Assembly (NCBI GenBank): GCA_047975215.1 | Contig: JBKEDD010000083.1 | Span: forward strand, 62,001-126,000 | DNA length: 64,000 nucleotides | Source of the DNA: JAGRMG01 sp047975215 | GTDB taxonomy: Bacteria > Pseudomonadota > Alphaproteobacteria > Rhodobacterales > Rhodobacteraceae | Direction: 5' to 3' | Part shown: positions 8,193 to 16,955 of the stretch, piece by piece | How positions within the stretch are numbered: position 1 is the first letter of the stretch | How the letters are laid out: every line of letters starts with the position of its first letter | The notes under the pieces: model-generated | Database searches by the model: none | The model's input: the letters and a program-made list of their open reading frames with translations, nothing else | What the model was told of the DNA's origin: nothing | Made by a program: the position numbers and the translations under genes

Positions 8193-8367
8193 GGCAGTCT
8201 CGCTCAACCGTCCCCCGGGGATGAGGACTATATCGCGCCCGGCCCGAAAGCGGGCGCAATCGCGCCCGCCCTGGGGGGCGGGTCGGGCGCGATCCGGGCC
8301 GCGGCACGGCCCGTGGCAACATTCTAACGCCGCGCCCGGACCCACGCCCGCGAACGCGGCCGGGCGC
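8193..8367. other. 175-nt hairpin-rich gap between paaC and paaD
   Basis: No gene fits here. The gap holds a perfect 8-bp hairpin, GCGGGCGC (8250-8257) with GCGCCCGC (8262-8269), a second GC-rich inverted repeat right after it (CCCGCC with GGCGGG, about 8265-8283), and on the minus strand a TATAGT hexamer about 40 nt ahead of paaD without a convincing -35 box. It may set a lower level of paaD and paaE relative to paaABC or hold a second promoter; both are inference. Confidence 0.45.
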
Positions 8368-9135
8368 TCACCACTTCGCGCCCGGATAGGCACGCGGCAA
8401 CCACTGCATCGTGGCCAGCAGATGCCCCAGATGTTCGGTGTGCATCCGCCCGGTGCGGCCGCCCTTGTGGGCGAACCTGCCTGCGGGAATGTCCAGCGTC
8501 GCCTCGCCCAGCACATTGTTCACCAGCGCGTCGTAATCGGCGCGCAGGCTGGCGGGGTCGGGTGCGATCCCTGCCGCTGCAAGGGCGGCATCGGTTTCGT
8601 CGCTTTCGAACAGTTCGCCGACATAGGGCCAGAGATAGTCAAGCGCCGCCTGCATCCTGGCATGGCTTTCCTCGGTGCCATCGCCCAGCCCGACCACGGT
8701 CCCGGCCGAGCGTTCGACGTGATAGGCGACTTCCTTGCTCGCCTTGCCGGCAATTGCGGCGATGCGTTCGTCGCTGCTGCGCATCAGGCGCCCAAGCATC
8801 ACCGACGCCCAGGCATCGAACAGGAACTGCCGCATGAGGGTGCGCCCGAAATCTCCGTTGGGCAGTTCCACCAGCAGCACATTGCGGAAATCCCAGGCGT
8901 CGCGCAGAAACGCCAGATCGTCGGCACTTTTGCCCTCGCCCTGAACCTCGGCGGCATAGCCGAGCCACATCTGGGTCTGCCCGATCAGGTCGAGCGCGGT
9001 ATTGGCAAGCGCGATATCCTCTTCCAGCACCGGGGAATGGCCGCACCATTCCGAAACCCGGTGGCCGAGGACCAGCGTGTTGTCGCCCATCCGCAGCAGG
9101 AATTGCAGCAGCGTATCCTTGTCCACGTCCGCCAT
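8368..9135 (-). CDS. paaC: Phenylacetyl-CoA 1,2-epoxidase structural subunit PaaC
   Basis: A 255-residue helical protein of the ferritin-like fold (LLRMGDNTLVLGHRVSEWCG at the start, EEDIALANTALDLIGQTQ after it). PaaC forms the A2C2 core of the epoxidase with PaaA and is considered structural. The ATG at 9135 overlaps the paaB stop by one base (TGATG); a GTG one codon earlier at 9138 is an alternative start. The length is normal for the family. Confidence 0.94.
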   Translation of the reverse strand: MADVDKDTLLQFLLRMGDNTLVLGHRVSEWCGHSPVLEEDIALANTALDLIGQTQMWLGYAAEVQGEGKSADDLAFLRDAWDFRNVLLVELPNGDFGRTLMRQFLFDAWASVMLGRLMRSSDERIAAIAGKASKEVAYHVERSAGTVVGLGDGTEESHARMQAALDYLWPYVGELFESDETDAALAAAGIAPDPASLRADYDALVNNVLGEATLDIPAGRFAHKGGRTGRMHTEHLGHLLATMQWLPRAYPGAKW

Positions 9136-9419
9136 CACATCTGCCCCACTTCGTCGGGAATGTCGAAAAAGGTCGGATGACGATAGATCTTGCTTTCCGA
9201 CGGCTCGAACAGCGGGCCCTTTTCGTCAGGCGACGAGGCCGCGATATGACGCGCCTCGACCCCCCAGATCGACACGCCCTCGTTGCGGCGGGTATAAACG
9301 TCGCGGGCGTTGCGGATCGCGGTTTCGGGGTCGGGCGCGTGCAGGCTGCCGACATGGCGATGGCTCATGCCGTGCTGGCCGCGGATGAAGACTTCCCACA
9401 GGGGCCATTCGTTTTTCAT
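9135..9419 (-). CDS. paaB: Phenylacetyl-CoA 1,2-epoxidase subunit PaaB
   Basis: A 94-residue protein beginning MKNEWPLWEVFIRGQHGMSH, the characteristic PaaB opening, and ending IYRHPTFFDIPDEVGQM. PaaB is a small subunit that links A2C2 units in the epoxidase complex and is required for activity. The ATG at 9419 has GGAGG about 9 nt upstream; the frame extending to 9566 lies in the paaA coding region and is rejected. The gap to the paaA stop is 22 nt. Confidence 0.95.
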   Translation of the reverse strand: MKNEWPLWEVFIRGQHGMSHRHVGSLHAPDPETAIRNARDVYTRRNEGVSIWGVEARHIAASSPDEKGPLFEPSESKIYRHPTFFDIPDEVGQM

Positions 9420-9441
9420 GTGCGTTTCCTCCGTTCGGGAC

Positions 9442-10434
9442 CTACTCGGCCGCGACCTTGGCGGCGGCCTTCTTGCGGGCGTGGGCGAGAAGCCCGTCGC
9501 GCACCCAGGCGCCGTCTTTCCAGGCCTTGTTGCGCGCCGCCAGCCGGTCGGTGTTGCAGGGGCCATTGCCCTTGATTACGTCGAAGAACTCGGACCAGTC
9601 GGGCTCGGAATAATCGTAGTGCCCGCGTTCCTCGTTCCATTTCAGTTTCGGGTCCGGAATGCTCAGGCCCAGGAATTTGGCCTGCGGCACCGTCTGGTCG
9701 ACGAATTTCTGGCGCAGTTCGTCATTGGTGTTCATCTTGATCTTCCACGCCATCGATTGCGCGGAATGCACCGAATCCTTGTCCGACGGGCCGAACATCA
9801 TCAGCGCGGGATACCAAAGCCGGTTCAGCGCATCCTGCGCCATCCGCCGCTGTTCGGGCGTGCCTTCGGCCATCTTGCGGATCGCGTCGTATCCCTGGCG
9901 CTGGTGAAAGCTCTCTTCCTTGCAGACCCGGACCATGGCGCGGGAATAGGGGCCGTAGGACGTGCGCTGAAGCGGCACCTGGTTCATGATCGCGGCGCCA
10001 TCGACCAGCCAGCCCACCGCGCCGATATCGGCCCAGTTCAGGGTCGGGTAGTTGAAGATCGAGGAATATTTCATGCGCCCGTCAAGCAGCATCTCGGTCA
10101 ACTCGTCACGCGACACGCCCAGCGTTTCGGCGGCGCAGTAAAGATACAGCCCGTGGCCTGCCTCATCCTGCACCTTGGCCAGCAGGATCGCCTTGCGCTC
10201 CAGCGTGGGCGCGCGGGTGATCCAGTTGCCCTCGGGCAGTTGTCCGACGATCTCGGAATGGGCGTGCTGGCCGATCTGGCGGATCAGCGTGGCGCGATAG
10301 TCGTCAGGCATCCAGTCGCGCGGCTCGATCTTGATGTCGCGGTCGATCCTGTCCTGGAAATCGCGTTCCTCGTCCGTCATCTCCTCACGGGATTTGACGC
10401 CGGTTCCAGCGGTCTTGACCATTTGTGCATACAT
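9442..10434 (-). CDS. paaA: Phenylacetyl-CoA 1,2-epoxidase catalytic subunit PaaA
   Basis: The 330-residue di-iron oxygenase subunit that turns phenylacetyl-CoA into the ring-1,2-epoxide. Both metal-binding motifs are visible: VQDEAGHGLYLY and CKEESFHQRQGYD. The start at 10434 (MYAQMVKTAG) has GGGAGGG upstream and matches the family start; the ATG at 10464 would reach into the preceding thiolase gene. The C-terminus ends in an Ala/Lys tail. It follows paaJ by 16 nt in the operon. Confidence 0.96.
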   Translation of the reverse strand: MYAQMVKTAGTGVKSREEMTDEERDFQDRIDRDIKIEPRDWMPDDYRATLIRQIGQHAHSEIVGQLPEGNWITRAPTLERKAILLAKVQDEAGHGLYLYCAAETLGVSRDELTEMLLDGRMKYSSIFNYPTLNWADIGAVGWLVDGAAIMNQVPLQRTSYGPYSRAMVRVCKEESFHQRQGYDAIRKMAEGTPEQRRMAQDALNRLWYPALMMFGPSDKDSVHSAQSMAWKIKMNTNDELRQKFVDQTVPQAKFLGLSIPDPKLKWNEERGHYDYSEPDWSEFFDVIKGNGPCNTDRLAARNKAWKDGAWVRDGLLAHARKKAAAKVAAE

Positions 10435-10450
10435 TTTTCCGACCCTCCCT

Positions 10451-11653
10451 TCAAACGCGTTCAAGGATCAGGGCGGCGCCCTGTCCGACACCCACGCACA
10501 TGGTGCACAGCGCATAGCGCCCGCCGGTGCGCTTCAGTTGCATGGCGGCGGTCAGAACGAGCCGCGCCCCCGACATGCCCAGTGGATGGCCCAGCGCGAT
10601 TGCCCCGCCATTGGGGTTAACATGGGGCGCATCGTCGGCAACGCCAAGGTCGCGCAGGCTGGCCAGCCCCTGTGCGGCGAAGGCCTCGTTCAGTTCGATT
10701 ACATCCATCTGGCCGATTTCCAGCCCCGCGCGGGCCAGTGCCTTGCGGGTCGCCGGTACCGGGCCGATGCCCATGATCCGCGGCGCGACCCCGGCCGCCG
10801 CCATGGTGACGATACGGGCAATCGGCGTCAGGCCGTTCCTTTGGGCCGCTGCCTCGTTGGCGATCAGGATCGCGGCGGCACCGTCGTTGACACCGGAGGC
10901 ATTGCCGGCGGTCACGCTCAGATCGGCGCCGTTGACGCCGCGCAGCCTGGCCAGTTGTTCGGCGGTGGTGCCGGGGCGCGGGTGTTCATCGGTATCTACG
11001 ACAATCGCATCACCCTTGCGCTGCGGGATCGTGACGGGCGCGATCTCATCGGCGAATATGCCGGCCTTGTGGGCGGCTTCCCAGCGGGCCTGACTGCGGG
11101 CCGCGAAGGCATCCTGGTCCTGCCGGCTCACGTTCCATTCGGCGGCCACGTTGTCGGCGGTCTGGGGCATCGAGTCGATGCCGTATTGCGCCTTCATCTT
11201 CGGGTTGACGAAGCGCCAGCCGATCGTGGTGTCGTAAACCTCGTTGGCCCGGGAAAACGCGGTATGCGCCTTGGGCATGACGAAGGGCGCGCGGGTCATG
11301 CTCTCGACGCCGCCGGCGATGGCCATGTCATAGTCGCCGGCCCGGATCGCGCGGGCCGCGATGCCGACCGCATCCATACCGCTGGCGCATAGCCGGTTGA
11401 CCGTGCTGCCTGGAACCTCGACCGGCAGGCCGGCCAGCAGCGCGGCCATGCGCCCGACGTTGCGGTTATCCTCGCCGGCCTGGTTGGCCGAGCCATAGAT
11501 CACGTCGTCGAGCGCCGCCCAGTCGACACCCGGATTGCGCGCCATCAGCGCCGCGATGGGGATCGCCGCCAGATCGTCGGTACGCACAGACGACAGGGCG
11601 CCGCCATAGCGCCCGATCGGGGTTCGCTGCGCGTCGCAGATGAAGGCATCCAT
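10451..11653 (-). CDS. paaJ: 3-oxoadipyl-CoA / 3-oxo-5,6-didehydrosuberyl-CoA thiolase
   Basis: A 400-residue thiolase with the nucleophilic cysteine in NRLCASG (about residue 90), GHPLG carrying the catalytic histidine, and the second cysteine in CVGVGQG at the C-terminus. As first gene of the paa operon it most probably cleaves the beta-ketoacyl-CoA intermediates of phenylacetate breakdown to acetyl-CoA and succinyl-CoA; a PcaF role in the beta-ketoadipate pathway is chemically the same final step. GGAGAG precedes the ATG at 11653, and a TATAAT promoter element lies 28 nt upstream of that ATG. Confidence 0.9.
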   Translation of the reverse strand: MDAFICDAQRTPIGRYGGALSSVRTDDLAAIPIAALMARNPGVDWAALDDVIYGSANQAGEDNRNVGRMAALLAGLPVEVPGSTVNRLCASGMDAVGIAARAIRAGDYDMAIAGGVESMTRAPFVMPKAHTAFSRANEVYDTTIGWRFVNPKMKAQYGIDSMPQTADNVAAEWNVSRQDQDAFAARSQARWEAAHKAGIFADEIAPVTIPQRKGDAIVVDTDEHPRPGTTAEQLARLRGVNGADLSVTAGNASGVNDGAAAILIANEAAAQRNGLTPIARIVTMAAAGVAPRIMGIGPVPATRKALARAGLEIGQMDVIELNEAFAAQGLASLRDLGVADDAPHVNPNGGAIALGHPLGMSGARLVLTAAMQLKRTGGRYALCTMCVGVGQGAALILERV

Positions 11654-11680
11654 GATTCTCTCTCCGTTCTGCCCGGCGTC

Positions 11681-11703
11681 ATTATACGACCGACTGGTCG
11701 GTC
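11681..11703 (-). promoter_or_regulatory. paa operon promoter and TetR-type operator
   Basis: On the minus strand 11686-11681 reads TATAAT, an exact -10 consensus. Directly upstream lies a perfect palindrome, GACCGAC-TG-GTCGGTC (11688-11703), filling the spacer to the -35 region, where no good TTGACA is found. Palindromes of this ACCGAC/GTCGGT kind are typical operators of TetR regulators such as PaaR, which represses paa genes until phenylacetyl-CoA binds. Transcription would start near 11674, giving a leader of about 20 nt. No paaR gene lies next to it. Confidence 0.75.
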
Positions 11704-12075
11704 ATTAGCCGGTGTTCCGATTCGCGGCAAGGAAAATGTAACCGGGAATCCGAAATTCGCGATTTCCTGTAACACCAACGACGGCGTCCGCTGTCCGCCA
11801 TTATCGGCGGGCAGCGGCAAATGTCGATACTCCAAGCTGGATCGTATCAGATCGGACCGGTGTGTTCATTCACCGGCGGGGCCGCGATTGCGTCGAACGC
11901 ACGGTCCGGCCCGGCGGGCGTACCTGATCGAACGCAATCTCTTCGGACGAGATGCGTTGCCAGCGAAACGGTGGGGAGAACTGGTTTGGCGCGCGAACCG
12001 CGCCTACGCACGGCCAGGCCGGCGGGTGTGTTCCCAGACCGGCAAGGCGGGGGAACAAGACAGGAGAAAGGCCAG
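11704..12075. other. Non-coding stretch upstream of the paa operon
   Basis: About 370 nt between the paa promoter and the DUF1127 terminator. Open frames here lack ribosome sites and resemble no family. A near-palindrome AAATTCGCGATTT around 11753-11765 is the only local structure noted. No gene or RNA is called. Confidence 0.4.
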
Positions 12076-12098
12076 GGGCCGCCCTCTCCGGGCGGCCC
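12076..12098 (-). terminator. Terminator-like hairpin after the DUF1127 gene
   Basis: Perfect 9-bp inverted repeat GGGCCGCCC (12076-12084) and GGGCGGCCC (12090-12098) with a 5-nt loop. On the minus strand it begins 15 nt after the DUF1127 stop and is followed by CTGGCCTTTCTCCT, a weak T-rich stretch. Confidence 0.65.
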
Positions 12099-12113
12099 GC
12101 CAGCCGGATCCGT

Positions 12114-12338
12114 TTACATCCAGAAGACGTCGCGGAAAACGTGGCTGACGATGTCCTTGCGCGACAGCCCCCGCAGTTTGAGTTCTTCGTCGCTCATCGC
12201 CTGCAACGCCTCGACCTGGCGCATCCGCCCGTGCGAGGTGCTCAGCGAAACCAGAAGTTCACCGACCCGGCCAAGAAACCGGCGGATCGGGTTGACCGGC
12301 GCGACGAGGGCCGCGTGGTCGGTCGTGATATGTGCCAT
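12114..12338 (-). CDS. Small DUF1127 domain protein
   Basis: A 74-residue protein whose second half (VEALQAMSDEELKLRGLSRKDIVSHVF) matches the DUF1127 pattern of an RxxxL...LSDxELxDIGLxRxDI helix pair. Related small alphaproteobacterial proteins act in RNA metabolism and in phosphate and carbon homeostasis. The start MAHITTD at 12338 is preferred because GGATGG lies 8 nt upstream; an ATG four codons earlier (12350) is equally open. It stands alone, followed by its own hairpin. The specific role is unknown. Confidence 0.75.
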   Translation of the reverse strand: MAHITTDHAALVAPVNPIRRFLGRVGELLVSLSTSHGRMRQVEALQAMSDEELKLRGLSRKDIVSHVFRDVFWM

Positions 12339-12430
12339 TTCGGAAACCATCCGTTATCGTGTCAGGTCCCCTCCCGGCACGCGAGATAGACAGCCCCACC
12401 ACGGGTTGCCAGTTGCAAACCGGAATACCG

Positions 12431-12451
12431 GCCCTGCGCCCCGTGCAGGGC
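12431..12451 (-). terminator. Hairpin downstream of the CMD-like gene
   Basis: Inverted repeat GCCCTGC (12431-12437) with GCAGGGC (12445-12451), starting about 30 nt after the minus-strand gene ending at 12480. It has no T-run, so the terminator reading is tentative. Confidence 0.4.
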
Positions 12452-12479
12452 TCGTGCCCGACCCGCGAAGGCGCAGCCG

Positions 12480-12875
12480 TCACTTGCGGAACATGTCGTC
12501 CACCGGTGTCTGCAAACCGGTCGCAAGCGCATTGGTCTGCGCCGCCATGCCGATCACCGCCAGCAATTCGCCGTGCATTTCAGGCGTCATGCCCTTGGCC
12601 ACAGCCGCCGCCGAGTGCGAATGTACGCAATATTCGCAGCCATTGGCGGCGGACACCGCGACATAGACCATCTCCTTGACCAGCGGATCCAGCGCACCCG
12701 GCGCCATCACCACCTTCAGCCGGTCCCAGGTGGCGCGCAGAAGCGCCGGATCATGTGCCAGCGCACGCCAGAAATTGTTGACGTAATCGGTGCCGCGGGC
12801 GGCCCGGATCTCGTTGAAGACGGCCAGCGCCTCCGCGCTGGCCTCCTCGTCGGTCAGAAGCGGGACGGTACCCAT
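12480..12875 (-). CDS. Carboxymuconolactone decarboxylase/AhpD-like protein
   Basis: A 131-residue all-helical protein with the AhpD-type redox motif C80-E-Y-C83-V-H-S-H87. Proteins of this fold act as alkylhydroperoxidase-like disulfide reductases or as decarboxylases; the CxxC-x3-H pattern favours the peroxidase-like group. The start at 12875 is chosen because the ATG overlaps the stop of the cyclase gene by one base (TGATG). The longer frame to 12986 lies within that gene. Coupling to a secreted cyclase suggests a shared, unidentified pathway. Confidence 0.82.
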   Translation of the reverse strand: MGTVPLLTDEEASAEALAVFNEIRAARGTDYVNNFWRALAHDPALLRATWDRLKVVMAPGALDPLVKEMVYVAVSAANGCEYCVHSHSAAAVAKGMTPEMHGELLAVIGMAAQTNALATGLQTPVDDMFRK

Positions 12876-13696
12876 CAGACCATCGCAAAGATGCGCGCCG
12901 GCCCGCCCGAGCCGCCGCGGTGGGTCGGCGCGCCGACGACCAGCGTTGCCCCGGCCTCGGGCACCTTCGCCAGGTTTTTGAGGCATTCGATCCCATAGCG
13001 CCCGGTCGGCAGCCAGGCGTAGTGGGTGGCGAAATCAGGGCTCAGACCGTAATCCAGCGACAGCGTATCCACACCGATGGCACCCGCCCCGGTGTCATCC
13101 ATGAGCATCTGCACCGCCTCGACGTGGAACCCCGGAAAATGCATCTTGCCGGCATCGTCGGCGTTGCGGAACTCGGGCGTCGTCGTCTTGGCATCCCAGC
13201 CCGAATGCATCGCCACGCAGGCCCGGTCGGGGATGGGGCCATTGCGCGAGATCCAGGCCTTCAGGTCGTCCGGTGTCACCTGGGCATCGGGGTCGGATGC
13301 CGCGCGTTCGTGAATATGCACGACGCAAAGCGGCACCACCAGATTGCTGACCGGTATCTCGTCGACCGACGCGCCATCGGCCGAGAAGTGCAGCGGCGCG
13401 TCGATATGGGTGCCGGTATGTTCGTTGATCGACAGCTGGAACAGGTTGAACCCGTTGTCCTTGAAGTTGAACTTCTGCTCGGACGAAAATCCGGGCGCAC
13501 CGAAATAGGTCGGAAAATCGGCGTCATACGTGTGGGTCATGTCCACCACCTTGTCATGGCCCGCCGCCATCGCCGGTGTGGTCGCGCCGGCAGAGACCAG
13601 GGCCGCGCCGCCCATGGCGGCCGCCCCGGCGGTAAAGAACGTCCGCCGTGAAAGCACCCGGTCCTTGACGGCATTTATTACGCACAGATCACACAT
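12875..13696 (-). CDS. Tat-exported cyclase family (kynurenine formamidase-like) hydrolase
   Basis: A 273-residue protein. Residues 16-21 (SRRTFF) followed by an Ala/Gly-rich segment and AMAA form a twin-arginine export signal. The mature part carries the metal-binding motif H93-T-G-T-H97-I-D99-A-P101 typical of the cyclase/KynB family (PF04199), which hydrolyses amide or lactone bonds with Zn or Mn. Unusually a CxxC (Cys2, Cys5) precedes the twin arginines, so the N-terminus might bind a metal or form a disulfide before export. It is translationally coupled to the CMD-like gene. The substrate is unknown. Confidence 0.85.
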   Translation of the reverse strand: MCDLCVINAVKDRVLSRRTFFTAGAAAMGGAALVSAGATTPAMAAGHDKVVDMTHTYDADFPTYFGAPGFSSEQKFNFKDNGFNLFQLSINEHTGTHIDAPLHFSADGASVDEIPVSNLVVPLCVVHIHERAASDPDAQVTPDDLKAWISRNGPIPDRACVAMHSGWDAKTTTPEFRNADDAGKMHFPGFHVEAVQMLMDDTGAGAIGVDTLSLDYGLSPDFATHYAWLPTGRYGIECLKNLAKVPEAGATLVVGAPTHRGGSGGPARIFAMV

Positions 13697-14021
13697 CGTT
13701 CATCTCCCTGAACTGGTTCGCATGTCCGCTTCGTTCCGGTTTCAGCCTGACACCTGCCCCGGGAAGACCCTAGCACGGTTGCGCGGCCCGGCTAGATGAA
13801 TCTGCAACGCACCGCCACGCGCGCGCACCGGACCCAATGCCATGGCACAACCATCGCTGCCCCTTCCCATCAGGGCCAACTTGCTGTATGGCCCCCAAAT
13901 CTGAGACGTGACGCCACTGGCCCCGGGCGCATGAGAAGGATTGGGGTCGGCGGCAATGGGGCCGCCATTCAAACGGGAGACCCGGCAGGGGCCGGGAGTG
14001 CTCCCTCACAGGATACGATAC
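13697..14021. other. Divergent intergenic region and pnp leader
   Basis: A 325-nt gap between the leftward cyclase gene and pnp. It must hold promoters for both, but no convincing -10/-35 pair was found. Just ahead of pnp the sequence can fold into GC-rich hairpins (CCCGGC with GCCGGG at 13981-13996, GGGAG with CTCCC just after). In other bacteria PNPase controls its own mRNA after RNase III cuts a leader hairpin, so this leader may serve that purpose. rpsO, often directly upstream of pnp, is absent. Confidence 0.4.
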
Positions 14022-16154
<2,133 letters not shown>

Positions 16155-16176
16155 TCCGCGCCGCTTCGTCAGGCAT

Positions 16177-16202
16177 GGGCCCCGGCGCTGACGCCGGGGC
16201 CC
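16177..16202 (+). terminator. pnp terminator
   Basis: Perfect 11-bp stem GGGCCCCGGCG (16177-16187) and CGCCGGGGCCC (16192-16202) closed by a CTGA loop and followed by TTCCTGTTT. It lies 22 nt after the pnp stop and may also serve the convergent SGNH hydrolase gene. Confidence 0.85.
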
Positions 16203-16226
16203 TTCCTGTTTCGGCTGCCGCGGTCC

Positions 16227-16943
16227 TCAGCCCTTCACGCGTCCCGCCAGCACACTGGCCCATTGCGCATAGGCCGCCGGGCTTGGGTGAAAACCGTCCC
16301 TGGCGACGAATCGGGCCTCGAACGGCATATCCATAGGCACATGGCACATTCCCGGCCTGTGTTCGGCCATATGCACCAGGGCCGTATCCAGCCGCGCCGC
16401 ATGACAGCCCAGAACCCAGCGCAGCGGTTGCGGCAAAAGCGGGAACCGGCCCATCGGCGGCAACCCCGAGGCGATAATGCAACCCACTCCGAACCGGTGC
16501 GCCAGCAGGTCGTGCAGCGCGTGCTGCCGCGCCACCCACTGACGGCGCCCCAGCAGGCGCGTGACATCGTTGACGCCCAGCGCGACGATCGCGACATCGA
16601 AGGTTTCGGGACGCAATCGCGACAGGCTGTCAAGCGCCGCGCCAGTCGTGGCGCCGGTTCGCGCCGCCAGACGCCAGCGCACGCGAAAGCGGCGCGACAG
16701 CTCGGCCACCAGACGCCCGCTCAGCGCCTCCGATTGCGTCGTTGCGCCGACACCCGCAGCCGAGGAATCACCCGCGATCAGCAGCCGCAAAGCCGGCCCG
16801 GCGCCGGTCTCGCCGCTGCGCGGTCCGGGCGGTTCGGGCAGGATCAGCGCACGGCGGCGCACCATGACCGCCTGCGCGGCAAGCAACGGCGCCAACGGCA
16901 GCCGTGCCAGCAGATCGGGCGCAATCGGCACGCGATGCCACAC
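16227..16943 (-). CDS. SGNH/GDSL-type hydrolase
   Basis: A 238-residue esterase-like protein with all SGNH blocks: GDSSAAGVG with the nucleophilic Ser (block I), ALGVNDV with the oxyanion Asn (block III) and DGFHPS with the catalytic Asp and His (block V). The N-terminus contains a moderately hydrophobic stretch (LLARLPLAPLLAAQAVMV) that could be a membrane anchor. The start is a GTG at 16943 with a second GTG four codons on. It lies 12 nt after gyrB on the same strand and may be read through from it. The substrate is unknown; lysophospholipase or carbohydrate deacetylase activity is possible. Confidence 0.82.
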   Translation of the reverse strand: MWHRVPIAPDLLARLPLAPLLAAQAVMVRRRALILPEPPGPRSGETGAGPALRLLIAGDSSAAGVGATTQSEALSGRLVAELSRRFRVRWRLAARTGATTGAALDSLSRLRPETFDVAIVALGVNDVTRLLGRRQWVARQHALHDLLAHRFGVGCIIASGLPPMGRFPLLPQPLRWVLGCHAARLDTALVHMAEHRPGMCHVPMDMPFEARFVARDGFHPSPAAYAQWASVLAGRVKG

Positions 16944-16955
16944 AGGCCGCCCCGC

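Noticed and set aside
11704..12075. Several open frames between paaJ and the DUF1127 gene.
   Set aside because: They lack ribosome sites and similarity to any family I know, and have GC-shadow composition.
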